The notes beneath the pieces are model-generated. The model was not told where the DNA came from, searched no databases, and saw only the letters and a program-made list of their open reading frames with translations. The translations under genes were made by a program, and so were the position numbers. Shown here in pieces: positions 24,810 through 32,709 of a stretch of DNA of 43,020 bases. How positions within the stretch are numbered: position 1 is the first letter of the stretch; every line of letters starts with the position of its first letter. The stretch is taken from positions 1 through 43,020 of the forward strand of contig CAZLKT010000006.1 of the NCBI GenBank assembly GCA_964560205.1, given 5' to 3'. Source of the DNA: CAZLKT01 sp964560205 (GTDB lineage: Bacteria > Pseudomonadota > Alphaproteobacteria > Holosporales > Holosporaceae).

Positions 24810-25754
24810 ATGGCTGTGCAAAAGGTTCATAAGGCTCCCCTTGTGATTATTGGAGGAGGGCCTGCAGGGTATACGGCAGCACTCTATGCTGCAAGGGCTG
24901 CGTTGAATCCCATTCTTGTGCAAGGCCCAGAGCCAGGTGGGCAGCTTATGCTTACAACGGATGTGGAAAACTATCCGGGCTTTTCTTTGCCCATACAGGG
25001 GCCATGGCTTATGCAAGAAATGGCACAGCAGGCACGAAATTGTGGCGCAACTCTCATGGAGGATACCATTACTCGAGTGGATTTTCAGAAATCTCCCTTT
25101 TTATGTTATGGCGAGAAAGCGTCCTATGAGTCTGATGCGGTGATTATTTGCACGGGTGCCAAAGCAAAATGGCTGGGGTTGCCTCAAGAAGAATTTTTTC
25201 GGGGCCACGGGGTCTCCTCCTGTGCCGTGTGCGATGGCTTTTTTTTCCGACAAAAAAAAGTTTTGGTGGTGGGGGGAGGTAATACTGCGGTGGAAGAGGC
25301 ACTTTTCCTTGCTCGACAATCTGATGTTACGCTCCTTCACCGTAGGGGAGAGCTGCGAGCGGAGAAAATTCTTCAAAAAAAACTTCTGGAGAATCCACGC
25401 ATTACTGTTGTGTGGCATCATGTGTTAGAAGATATTGTTGGTACTGAAGACCCCAAAAAAGTCACCGGTGCTTTGGTGCGACATGTGGTCACTGGTGCTA
25501 CGCAGATGCTTCCCGTGGATGGAATTTTTATTGCCATTGGGCACTCCCCCAATACGGATATTTTTCGTCATGTTCTGCTTTTAGATGAAGAGGGATACAT
25601 TGTGGACAAGGGGATGACACAAACAGAAATCCCCGGCATTTTTTCGGCAGGGGATGTGAGGGATAAAATCTATCGACAGGCTGTGACTGCTGCTGCCCAA
25701 GGGTGTGAAGCAGCTTTGGATGTGGAGAGGTACCTCACAAAAATTTGCAAATAG
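24810..25754 (+). CDS. trxB: Thioredoxin-disulfide reductase
   Basis: A flavoenzyme that reduces thioredoxin with NADPH. The N-terminal FAD loop IGGGPAGYTAALYAARA, the redox-active pair Cys138/Cys141 in SCAVCDG, the NADPH loop VLVVGGGNTAVEEA and the C-terminal FAD motif GIFSAGDVRD are all present. The length of 314 is typical. GTG 24807 and ATG 24810 are adjacent, and I used the ATG behind AAGAAGG. Cysteine-containing exported proteins are encoded next door, but no link to them can be shown. Confidence 0.96.
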   Translation: MAVQKVHKAPLVIIGGGPAGYTAALYAARAALNPILVQGPEPGGQLMLTTDVENYPGFSLPIQGPWLMQEMAQQARNCGATLMEDTITRVDFQKSPFLCYGEKASYESDAVIICTGAKAKWLGLPQEEFFRGHGVSSCAVCDGFFFRQKKVLVVGGGNTAVEEALFLARQSDVTLLHRRGELRAEKILQKKLLENPRITVVWHHVLEDIVGTEDPKKVTGALVRHVVTGATQMLPVDGIFIAIGHSPNTDIFRHVLLLDEEGYIVDKGMTQTEIPGIFSAGDVRDKIYRQAVTAAAQGCEAALDVERYLTKICK

Positions 25755-26050
25755 ACCTTCTGAGGCATTTTTGAGATGAACTTGCGTACGAAAGTCGACA
25801 AATAAAGAAAATGAAAGAATGAGAATATGAGAGAGAGAATCTGCTGATATTGGGACAGAGGTTGCTCAAGGGGATGAACCGATCTTGAGTCTGAAGTAAT
25901 GCCTCTACAAATTTTTCAAGAGGCTTTTCTCTAAGAGCACAAAAAAATCAAACAAATCAAATAAATAAAAAAAAATCCAGCCCTAAACATTATCTTAAAT
26001 ATTTTGTTTCACAATGCACAGATAACGTTCTTTGATGCATTGGAAAAAAT
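25755..26050. other. Non-coding region between trxB and the collagen genes; possible small RNA
   Basis: No convincing open frame. Two potential hairpins occur in the plus sense: CTCAAG (25865-25870) with CTTGAG (25884-25889), and the terminator-like hairpin at 25901-25928. They could be the 3' part of the trxB transcript or an independent small RNA. The last 100 bases are A-rich and should contain the promoter of the collagen genes, but I could not find a convincing -35/-10 pair. Confidence 0.4.
25901..25928 (+). terminator. Rho-independent terminator-like hairpin
   Basis: GCCTCT (25901-25906) pairs with AGAGGC (25919-25924) across a 12-base AT-rich loop, followed by TTTT. It is about 150 bases past the trxB stop and before the collagen gene cluster. 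The stem is short, so strength is uncertain. Confidence 0.5.
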
Positions 26051-28291
26051 ATGAAACATTTTTTTCGCCCTACGCTTCTCCTTGCCATTCTTTTTGTTAG
26101 TACTCCATGGAAACTCCATGGGAAGACTCATGCCCCAAAAAATTCTCCGGGAGGGGAAAATAAGTTGAGGCACAAGAAAGAAGTTTCTCCTTCCAAGAAT
26201 GCAGCAACACCTTTTTTGAAAAATGTGCTCACTGGGAAGAACAGTAAAAAAAAGCCCCAGAAGAAGGCTGTGTATCCCATAAACACATTCAATCCTGCGA
26301 ATCCAGGTATCACGCCTCTTCCCATAGGCTTTCACTCTATGAAATTTTCTAAAAATAAAGGACATATTTTGGGAACAGATGGGAATGGTGTTCCATTGAT
26401 TCTGGACCTACAGGGGAATCTCGTGAATACCCTCTCCATTACAGGATTTTCGGCATCATTAGGCAACAAAGTAACAGGATGGGCCAATGCAGAAACAATC
26501 TCAGGACCCTTATGTGGCACGTTGACAACCTCTGATGGAGGAACAGTTCCTGTTGTATGGCCTACGCTCTATGACGATCCAGTTTTTATAGGAAATGGTG
26601 TTTTTTCTTCCACAGGTAATGCTACGGCCAATGATATTATGAGCAGCAGCTCTCCAACAAATACTGTCATTGTTGGAACAAAAATGGCGGATACGGAGTC
26701 TGGGCTTCCCACCACAGGATTTTTGTATAAAGGGACAAAAACTGGGGATGGTTTCATCAATATGCTGGAGAAAGAGAGCAGTGCGAGTACCACGGCAGAA
26801 GCAGTGAGCTTTAATGGAAGCTTGGTCATTGGATCGAAGGGTACAGATTCTCTTACGGGAAGTCCATTGGGCGCTTTGTGGCAAAACACCAATTGGTCTT
26901 CTGTCAGCAATGTTAATCCCAATGCGGGAAGTCAATATACCATGACGCCCACCGGTTCTCGCCTTGGTGGAAAAAGTATTTATGAGGAGCTTATGATTGC
27001 GGATCTCAGCTCTCAGGGACTGCCATCATCGTATAGTCTTGTGAAAACCCCCATTTATCCTCAGCCGGTGAGTGCTCATATTAGTTCCATAAGCAGTGAT
27101 GGAAGCACATCTGTGGGATATTTTGTGAAGCAAGATAATACTCAGACTGCAGGTATTTATACCACAGATGCTGGTATGATGGATGCGTATCAGTGGTTGA
27201 ATATTTATGGCACGGGATCTGAAAATTTAAGCTTTGATAACATTGTTGATGTAAACAAAAATGGAAGTGTGGTGCTTGCCACCGCCACCAATGGAAGAGG
27301 GTATGTTTTGTGCATCCCTGTAAAATATGGTACACCTGGTCCGCAAGGTCCCATGGGTCCAGAAGGTAATATAGGTATGATGGGTCCAGAAGGTGAGGTG
27401 GGTGATGATGGTCCTATGGGTCCCACCGGTCCACGGGGTGATACAGGACCAGAAGGACCGCAAGGACCACAAGGTCCACAAGGTCCACAGGGTGCTACGG
27501 GTCCGCAGGGCGCCACCGGTCCACGAGGCATTCAAGGAGAGGTTGGTCCGCAAGGCCCAGATGGTCCCATGGGTCCAGAGGGTATACAAGGTCCTCCAGG
27601 AGATAAAGGGCCCACAGGTATACAAGGTCCCACGGGTAATGTAGGTAACGTTGGTGCAACAGGTATAAAAGGTCCCACAGGTATTCTTGGTGAAGTTGGT
27701 CCACGAGGACTAGACGGTCCCATGGGTCCAGAAGGTGATCAGGGTGTCATAGGTCCAGATGGTCCCACGGGCCCAGATGGCCCCCAAGGTCCACGAGGTG
27801 CTCGAGGTGCCACCGGTGCCACCGGTCCTAAAGGGTTTGATGGTATGCAAGGTATCCAGGGAGACCAAGGTGATACAGGTGCCACTGGGGCGCAAGGTAT
27901 ACAAGGTCCCCAAGGTCCACAAGGTGATCCGGGTTTAAAAGGCCCAGATGGTCCCCAAGGTCCTGCTGGCGGAGGATTTATAACGCAACTTATACATCAG
28001 GTGCGTACTTTTTCCCATAATATCGTAGAAAAGGGCCTATCGTTCTTTGACTCAAAAGCCGCATATGCAAAAACTCCGTGCGCGAAAAATATGTGTGAGC
28101 TCCCTGTGCGTCCTGCTAAAGGAAATGTAAGAAAAATATCTTCTTCCGAGCAGCGCTATGATGCCCAACGACGTGGCATACCCGGAAGGAATTTGTCGTT
28201 GAGAAAGGAACAGCAGAAAAGAATAAGAAAAAATAATCTCCACGATGATGGCAGAAAAGTGTCGAGAAAAAAAGGTCGAGACTTCAAATAA
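26051..28291 (+). CDS. Collagen-like secreted protein 1 (HAF-like repeat domain plus Gly-X-Y rod)
   Basis: 746 residues. A signal peptide (MKHFFRPTLLLAILFVSTPW, with cleavage expected near LHG/KTHA) is followed by a Lys/Pro-rich basic linker. Residues ~95-425 are a Gly/Ser/Thr-rich beta domain with recurring (S/T)xDGxxxVG and GFLYK/YT elements, like the HAF-type extracellular repeats thought to fold as propellers. Residues 427-639 are 71 uninterrupted Gly-X-Y triplets, rich in GPQ, GPE, GPT and GPD. The tail of about 106 residues is strongly basic, with a Cys pair (CAKNMC). There is no LPxTG motif, beta-barrel or lipobox. Two paralogues follow in tandem. A surface fibre is inferred. Confidence 0.88.
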   Translation: MKHFFRPTLLLAILFVSTPWKLHGKTHAPKNSPGGENKLRHKKEVSPSKNAATPFLKNVLTGKNSKKKPQKKAVYPINTFNPANPGITPLPIGFHSMKFSKNKGHILGTDGNGVPLILDLQGNLVNTLSITGFSASLGNKVTGWANAETISGPLCGTLTTSDGGTVPVVWPTLYDDPVFIGNGVFSSTGNATANDIMSSSSPTNTVIVGTKMADTESGLPTTGFLYKGTKTGDGFINMLEKESSASTTAEAVSFNGSLVIGSKGTDSLTGSPLGALWQNTNWSSVSNVNPNAGSQYTMTPTGSRLGGKSIYEELMIADLSSQGLPSSYSLVKTPIYPQPVSAHISSISSDGSTSVGYFVKQDNTQTAGIYTTDAGMMDAYQWLNIYGTGSENLSFDNIVDVNKNGSVVLATATNGRGYVLCIPVKYGTPGPQGPMGPEGNIGMMGPEGEVGDDGPMGPTGPRGDTGPEGPQGPQGPQGPQGATGPQGATGPRGIQGEVGPQGPDGPMGPEGIQGPPGDKGPTGIQGPTGNVGNVGATGIKGPTGILGEVGPRGLDGPMGPEGDQGVIGPDGPTGPDGPQGPRGARGATGATGPKGFDGMQGIQGDQGDTGATGAQGIQGPQGPQGDPGLKGPDGPQGPAGGGFITQLIHQVRTFSHNIVEKGLSFFDSKAAYAKTPCAKNMCELPVRPAKGNVRKISSSEQRYDAQRRGIPGRNLSLRKEQQKRIRKNNLHDDGRKVSRKKGRDFK
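27329..27967 (+). repeat. Collagen-like Gly-X-Y region of protein 1 (71 triplets)
   Basis: 639 bases, 213 codons, Gly at every third codon without a break, with many near-identical GGTCCACAAGGT-type 9-base units. A GGG triplet directly after could count as a 72nd. Confidence 0.95.
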
Positions 28292-28331
28292 AAAGCTTTT
28301 TTTATGAGATATTGAAAAAGAGAGGAGTGCT

Positions 28332-30479
28332 ATGAAAAAACATATTCCTATAATGATGCTTATCGCTTTTTTTCTCGCAGAAAAGGGAGATGCAGGAACA
28401 CAATCTGTCAAGACTCTCCCCCTCGCGGTGAAAAATGCTTCTCCACGTAGAAAAAAAGGAGCCCCCTCGACACAGAAAAGAAAACAGCTTATGAAGACGC
28501 CTGCTGTCACACGAAAAGCTCCTGTGCCAATGTCTAGGGTATCGAAGGCAAAAGATTATGCTCCTGTAAGAGCACATGCGGCACCGAAGGCAAAAGCTCG
28601 TGGTTCTGTGGTGGAGAATTCCATAAAGAAAAGGTTGCAGGTGACACCTGGGGTTGTGTTGTTGCCAGAAACATTTGTTGGACGAACCTTTTCCAAAGAT
28701 GGTTTGTATGTTTTGGGAGAAATAGATACAATCCCAGCCTTTGTGGACTTAAATGGTGCCACTATTAATCGTCTTGATATTGGAGAAAATTTTGTGAACG
28801 ATGAAAGCAACAGATTAACTGGATGGGCTTTTAACAATGGGCCCCTCTGTGGAAGTTTGAAAGGCAACTCATCAATAGGATCAAGTGTATATCCGGTGAT
28901 ATGGGATTCCGCAGAGGCAACTCCCACAATATTGACCGGTTTCTTGAATGCAAGAGAAGGGAATGCACATGATATTTCTTCCAATAGCACAGCAACTGAT
29001 TGTGTCATTGTGGGGACAAGCTTTCCTACTGTGGCACCAGAGCAAGCATTTGTGTATAAGCGGGTGAATTCTGTAGGGTCTACGACAGATTTGCCCACCA
29101 CTGCAGCCATGACAAGTGATGCATGGGCGGTGACAAGTTATGGAGATGTGATCATTGGTTCTCATGGGACAGAGGGTGTTTTCTGGGATGCATCCAACAC
29201 GAGGCACATCATTTCCAATGGTGGCCCTCTGAATTCCATTACTCCCAGCGGTTCAAAAATCGTAGGAAGCACACAAGATGGATCCCTTTTTATAGCAAGA
29301 ATGGACACAGTTGGTGCATATCCTGAGTATGTGGAAGAGTCTTCTAGCAACGTGTATCCACAAATTGCTGTGGCGGAGGGAACCAGTGTTTCTGCTGATG
29401 GAGAAAAAATTGTTGGCTCTGCCACTATTAATGGAAATCAGGGGTACATGATTTATATAAAAGACATGGGCATGATGGAGTTTGGTGCGTGGTTGCAGAA
29501 GCAGGGCATTGTGTTTCCTGGTTCTGAGACTATGCAAGATATTTTAGCCATTAATTCCGATGGAAACTCTATTTTGGGAACAACAACCAGTGGTCGATCC
29601 TTTGTGGTCAATATTCCTCATGTGACGGGAGAAGAAGGTATAGAGGGTCCCCAAGGTCCTGATGGACCTGAAGGTCCGCAGGGTATACAAGGTCCAACGG
29701 GTATACAGGGACCACAAGGTATTAAGGGTATCGATGGTGAGCAAGGTATTGAAGGTGAGCAAGGTTTAGTTGGTCCAACAGGACCAACCGGTCCCGTGGG
29801 TCCTGTTGGTGATGCCGGTCCCCAAGGTTTTGAAGGTCCAGAAGGTCCAGAAGGCCCAGAGGGTATTATGGGTGAAGATGGAGTACAGGGACCAACAGGT
29901 CCAGAAGGTGCTCAGGGTCCACAGGGTGCTACGGGTCCCACAGGTGCCACCGGTCCCCAGGGTCCACAAGGCCCCCAGGGTCTGCAAGGTCCACAGGGTG
30001 TCATTGGTATTGTGGGCGTAAAAGGTCCTGATGGTCCGGAAGGCCCCCAGGGTCCGGAAGGTCCCCAGGGTCCGGAGGGTATTATCGGTGTTACGGGCTC
30101 TGTAGGTATTCAGGGACCTCGGGGTATTCAAGGAGAGCAAGGTGCTCAAGGACCTCAGGGAGATCCAGGCAGTGTTGGTCGTGTGGGAGCGCAAGGTCCC
30201 CAAGGTCCTCAAGGTCCCATAGGTGACACAGGACCACAAGGTCCCATGGGTCCTCAGGGAGCTCCTCCCATGGTACAAAAATCTCAGGTGAAACCCGTAG
30301 AAAATCCTCCTGTAGCAAAAAAACCTCATGTGGTGAAAGCCATACAAGTTCCTTCTGCCATAAGAAAAACCACTAACAAAAAACTTTCGCAGTTGATGCC
30401 AAGAAAGATTTCAAAGCGTCGTGTATCACATACACCACCAGTGAGAAGAAAAGCCAAAAAAAATGACGCTGTGCTGTAA
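28332..30479 (+). CDS. Collagen-like secreted protein 2 (HAF-like repeat domain plus Gly-X-Y rod)
   Basis: 715 residues, the second of three tandem paralogues. It starts 40 bases after gene 1, with GAGGAG six bases before the ATG. The signal peptide is MKKHIPIMMLIAFFLAEKGD with cleavage near GDA/GTQS. It is followed by a Lys/Arg/Ala/Pro-rich linker (PRRKKGAPSTQKRKQ) and a ~330-residue beta domain. Repeat motifs include FSKDGLYVLGEI, LTGWAFNNGPLCGSL, SYGDVIIGSHG and SADGEKIVGSA, and it closes with GRSFVVNIPH, matching GRGYVLCIPV of protein 1. Residues 433-645 are 71 Gly-X-Y triplets. The 70-residue tail is basic (PRKISKRRVSHTPPVRRKAKK). Export and envelope association are inferred. Confidence 0.88.
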   Translation: MKKHIPIMMLIAFFLAEKGDAGTQSVKTLPLAVKNASPRRKKGAPSTQKRKQLMKTPAVTRKAPVPMSRVSKAKDYAPVRAHAAPKAKARGSVVENSIKKRLQVTPGVVLLPETFVGRTFSKDGLYVLGEIDTIPAFVDLNGATINRLDIGENFVNDESNRLTGWAFNNGPLCGSLKGNSSIGSSVYPVIWDSAEATPTILTGFLNAREGNAHDISSNSTATDCVIVGTSFPTVAPEQAFVYKRVNSVGSTTDLPTTAAMTSDAWAVTSYGDVIIGSHGTEGVFWDASNTRHIISNGGPLNSITPSGSKIVGSTQDGSLFIARMDTVGAYPEYVEESSSNVYPQIAVAEGTSVSADGEKIVGSATINGNQGYMIYIKDMGMMEFGAWLQKQGIVFPGSETMQDILAINSDGNSILGTTTSGRSFVVNIPHVTGEEGIEGPQGPDGPEGPQGIQGPTGIQGPQGIKGIDGEQGIEGEQGLVGPTGPTGPVGPVGDAGPQGFEGPEGPEGPEGIMGEDGVQGPTGPEGAQGPQGATGPTGATGPQGPQGPQGLQGPQGVIGIVGVKGPDGPEGPQGPEGPQGPEGIIGVTGSVGIQGPRGIQGEQGAQGPQGDPGSVGRVGAQGPQGPQGPIGDTGPQGPMGPQGAPPMVQKSQVKPVENPPVAKKPHVVKAIQVPSAIRKTTNKKLSQLMPRKISKRRVSHTPPVRRKAKKNDAVL
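29628..30266 (+). repeat. Collagen-like Gly-X-Y region of protein 2 (71 triplets)
   Basis: 639 bases, 213 codons, unbroken Gly at every third position, from GEEGIEGPQ to GPQGAP. The triplet order differs from proteins 1 and 3. Confidence 0.95.
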
Positions 30480-30510
30480 ATATATTTTTTAAAATAAAAG
30501 GGGAATGATT

Positions 30511-32652
30511 ATGAAAAATAAAATTTATGGGTTTATGGTTTTTGCTTTTTTCATGACTTCGGGAAGTCTTTTGGCAAAACAACAGCCAACGCCTGAAAAA
30601 AAGCCCTCTGTTTTACGAAAGAAAATCTTGAAGAATAATTGTGCAGTGATAAAGCACAAAGCACCGTCATGTATTCATCCTGTTCCCGGGAAAAAGCCAT
30701 TGGCCCCCAAGGTCCTTTCCAAGGCACAGAATAAACCACAGAATAAACTTCTTGCACAAGGTTCTCGCTCTACCAATAAAAAAAGTAGGCCACAGCCTGC
30801 AAGAAATTCTGATGGGAGCGTGGTGGGGATCATGCCACTGCCATCCAGCTCGATTCCTTTTCGTTTTTCCAAAGATGAGAAGTATGTTTTAGGAGAGTTT
30901 TCTGGATTGCCGATTATTTATGATTTGGCAGGAAATATGTATAGAACATTGTCTCGAGGACTGATTCCATCAAGCACCAAAGTTGGTATTACTGGGTGGG
31001 CAGCAGATGGCGGTCCCTTGTGCGGTATAAGCATTACAAGTGAAGGAGTTGTACGCGCTGTTGTATGGCTTGATGAGGATAGTGACCCTGTGGAAGTATA
31101 TGATCTTGCAAATCCATCTCGGAATGTTTTTGCCACAGATATCATGTCAAGCAGTACATCTTCCAATGTTGTTTTTGTGGGACATACAGATACGGGAACC
31201 GACGCCAACGCTTTTGTGTATAAAGATGACGGAAGCGGCGGAGTCATGAGCTATTTGCCAAATTTAGGGTCCTATTCTCTTGCTACCTCCATCACTCAGG
31301 ATGGAAAGCTTATTGCAGGTACAAGTTCCACGGATGGTGAGGAAAGTTTCGGTGTGTTTTGGATAAATGATGGAGCAACCATAGGTATGGTATCCAGTAG
31401 TATGTCCGAAGCATTGGACATGACTCCTCAGGCCTCAAAAATTGTTGGAAAAAATTCTGACAATCTCTACGGAGTGGCAAGACTCACCAGTTTCACCAAT
31501 ACATCTGTTCCAGTGTATACCATGGAGACAATTCCAAGTTTGACGCCCAATCTTCTCAGTGGTACGTCAAAAAGTATCAGCAGCAATGGCAAGACTGTGG
31601 TAGGAGAATATACTTCCATGGATGCCAGTACTTTTTCTTCGTCAAAAAAACCATTTATCTATACAAATTCCGGCGGTCTTTTGTCCACTCAGGCATGGTT
31701 TATGCAAAACGGCGTGCAGATCTCGGATCCTGGAGCGGTGACTGTCAGCGGTATCAATGAACGAGGCACGACACTTTTGGTGCAAGACGAAGATGACACC
31801 ACATTTTTGCTGACGATTCCTCAGGGTCCTGCTGGCCCAGATGGTCCGGAAGGTCCAGTAGGTCCCCAAGGTCCGACTGGTCCCCAAGGCCCCCAGGGTG
31901 TCCAAGGTCCTATAGGTCTAGATGGACCGCAAGGTTTCACTGGACCACAAGGTCCCATTGGTATCACAGGAGACCAAGGTCCGACTGGTCCCCAAGGCCC
32001 CCAGGGTGCAGATGGTCCTCGAGGTTTTGATGGACTGCAGGGTCCCGAAGGTGACATCGGTCCTCAAGGTCCCATAGGTCCTGAGGGTGATGTGGGTGAG
32101 ATGGGTGATACAGGTCCCCAAGGTGCCACCGGTCCCCAAGGTCCTACAGGTCCTGAAGGTCCTGAAGGTGATATAGGTGCCACTGGTCCTACGGGTCCTC
32201 AAGGATTTCAAGGCCCAGATGGTCCTACTGGTCCCGAAGGTCCGGAAGGTATTCAAGGTCCGGAAGGTGTCCAAGGTCCGCAGGGCGAAGACGGTTTCCA
32301 AGGCTTTATGGGTCCTCAAGGTGTTCAAGGTGATATAGGTATTGATGGTATAAAAGGTGTGCAAGGGTTCCAAGGGCTTGCTGGAGCCACGGGTATTCAG
32401 GGTATCGTGGGTGAAAAAGGTATCACTGGTCCTGAGGGTGACGTAGGTCCTGCTGGTCCTGATGGTGGTGTGAGGCGTGAACCTGAGCCTTCTCAGAGCA
32501 TATTGCGTCCTTCTTACCAGATGCCGAGGACTGTAAAGAGAAGAAAGAGCAGACAGATTGCTCCATCTTTTCATAGAAAAGTCCCCCATGCATCGCCTGT
32601 GAAAAAGGTTTCACGGAGGAGAATTTCTCAAAAAGTTTCTCAAGAAGATTAG
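30511..32652 (+). CDS. Collagen-like secreted protein 3 (HAF-like repeat domain plus Gly-X-Y rod)
   Basis: 713 residues, the third tandem paralogue. Two ATGs (30505, 30511) follow AAAGGGGA. The second has proper spacing and starts MKNKIYGFMVFAFFMTSGSL, a signal peptide cleaved near LLA/KQQP. The basic linker contains Cys, Lys and Pro. The beta domain shows FSKDEKYVLGEF, ITGWAADGGPLCGI, SITQDGKLIAGTS and SSNGKTVVGEY, in the same order as its paralogues. Residues 439-651 are 71 Gly-X-Y triplets. The tail of about 60 residues is basic (VKRRKSRQIAPSFHRK). It is convergent with addA, and a large hairpin separates the two genes. Confidence 0.88.
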   Translation: MKNKIYGFMVFAFFMTSGSLLAKQQPTPEKKPSVLRKKILKNNCAVIKHKAPSCIHPVPGKKPLAPKVLSKAQNKPQNKLLAQGSRSTNKKSRPQPARNSDGSVVGIMPLPSSSIPFRFSKDEKYVLGEFSGLPIIYDLAGNMYRTLSRGLIPSSTKVGITGWAADGGPLCGISITSEGVVRAVVWLDEDSDPVEVYDLANPSRNVFATDIMSSSTSSNVVFVGHTDTGTDANAFVYKDDGSGGVMSYLPNLGSYSLATSITQDGKLIAGTSSTDGEESFGVFWINDGATIGMVSSSMSEALDMTPQASKIVGKNSDNLYGVARLTSFTNTSVPVYTMETIPSLTPNLLSGTSKSISSNGKTVVGEYTSMDASTFSSSKKPFIYTNSGGLLSTQAWFMQNGVQISDPGAVTVSGINERGTTLLVQDEDDTTFLLTIPQGPAGPDGPEGPVGPQGPTGPQGPQGVQGPIGLDGPQGFTGPQGPIGITGDQGPTGPQGPQGADGPRGFDGLQGPEGDIGPQGPIGPEGDVGEMGDTGPQGATGPQGPTGPEGPEGDIGATGPTGPQGFQGPDGPTGPEGPEGIQGPEGVQGPQGEDGFQGFMGPQGVQGDIGIDGIKGVQGFQGLAGATGIQGIVGEKGITGPEGDVGPAGPDGGVRREPEPSQSILRPSYQMPRTVKRRKSRQIAPSFHRKVPHASPVKKVSRRRISQKVSQED
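31825..32463 (+). repeat. Collagen-like Gly-X-Y region of protein 3 (71 triplets)
   Basis: 639 bases, 213 codons from GPAGPDGPE to GPAGPD, unbroken. GGV follows and could be a 72nd triplet. A 29-base stretch, CAAGGTCCGACTGGTCCCCA plus AGGCCCCCA, occurs twice (31868-31896 and 31976-32004). Confidence 0.95.
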
Positions 32653-32666
32653 CGCAAAAGAGTGTT

Positions 32667-32709
32667 CATGAAGTGTGGTTATGGCAAACAGAGCCGTACC
32701 ATCTTCATG
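32667..32709. terminator. Large imperfect hairpin at the convergent collagen 3/addA junction
   Basis: CATGAAG (32667-32673) pairs with CTTCATG (32703-32709), and inside it GGTTATGGC pairs with GCCGTACC around a 7-base loop. The structure forms on either strand and covers the addA stop codon. There is no T-run, so it may stabilise mRNA 3' ends or act as a factor-dependent bidirectional terminator. Confidence 0.5.

Noticed and set aside
26005..26025. TGTTTCAC, half of a parS site
   Set aside because: The other half (GTGAAACA) does not follow, so there is no palindrome.
27329..30266. Short regularly recurring units resembling a CRISPR array
   Set aside because: The 9-base periodicity is continuous coding repeat (GGT CCA CAA), with no unique spacers of constant length and no cas genes.
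27205..32589. Several long open frames on the strand opposite and in alternative frames of the collagen regions (for example 29766-30347 and 31918-32589, minus)
   Set aside because: They are mirror products of the Gly-X-Y codon repeats (Thr/Leu/Trp- or Gly/Pro-rich repeats) with no ribosome sites and no independent domains.
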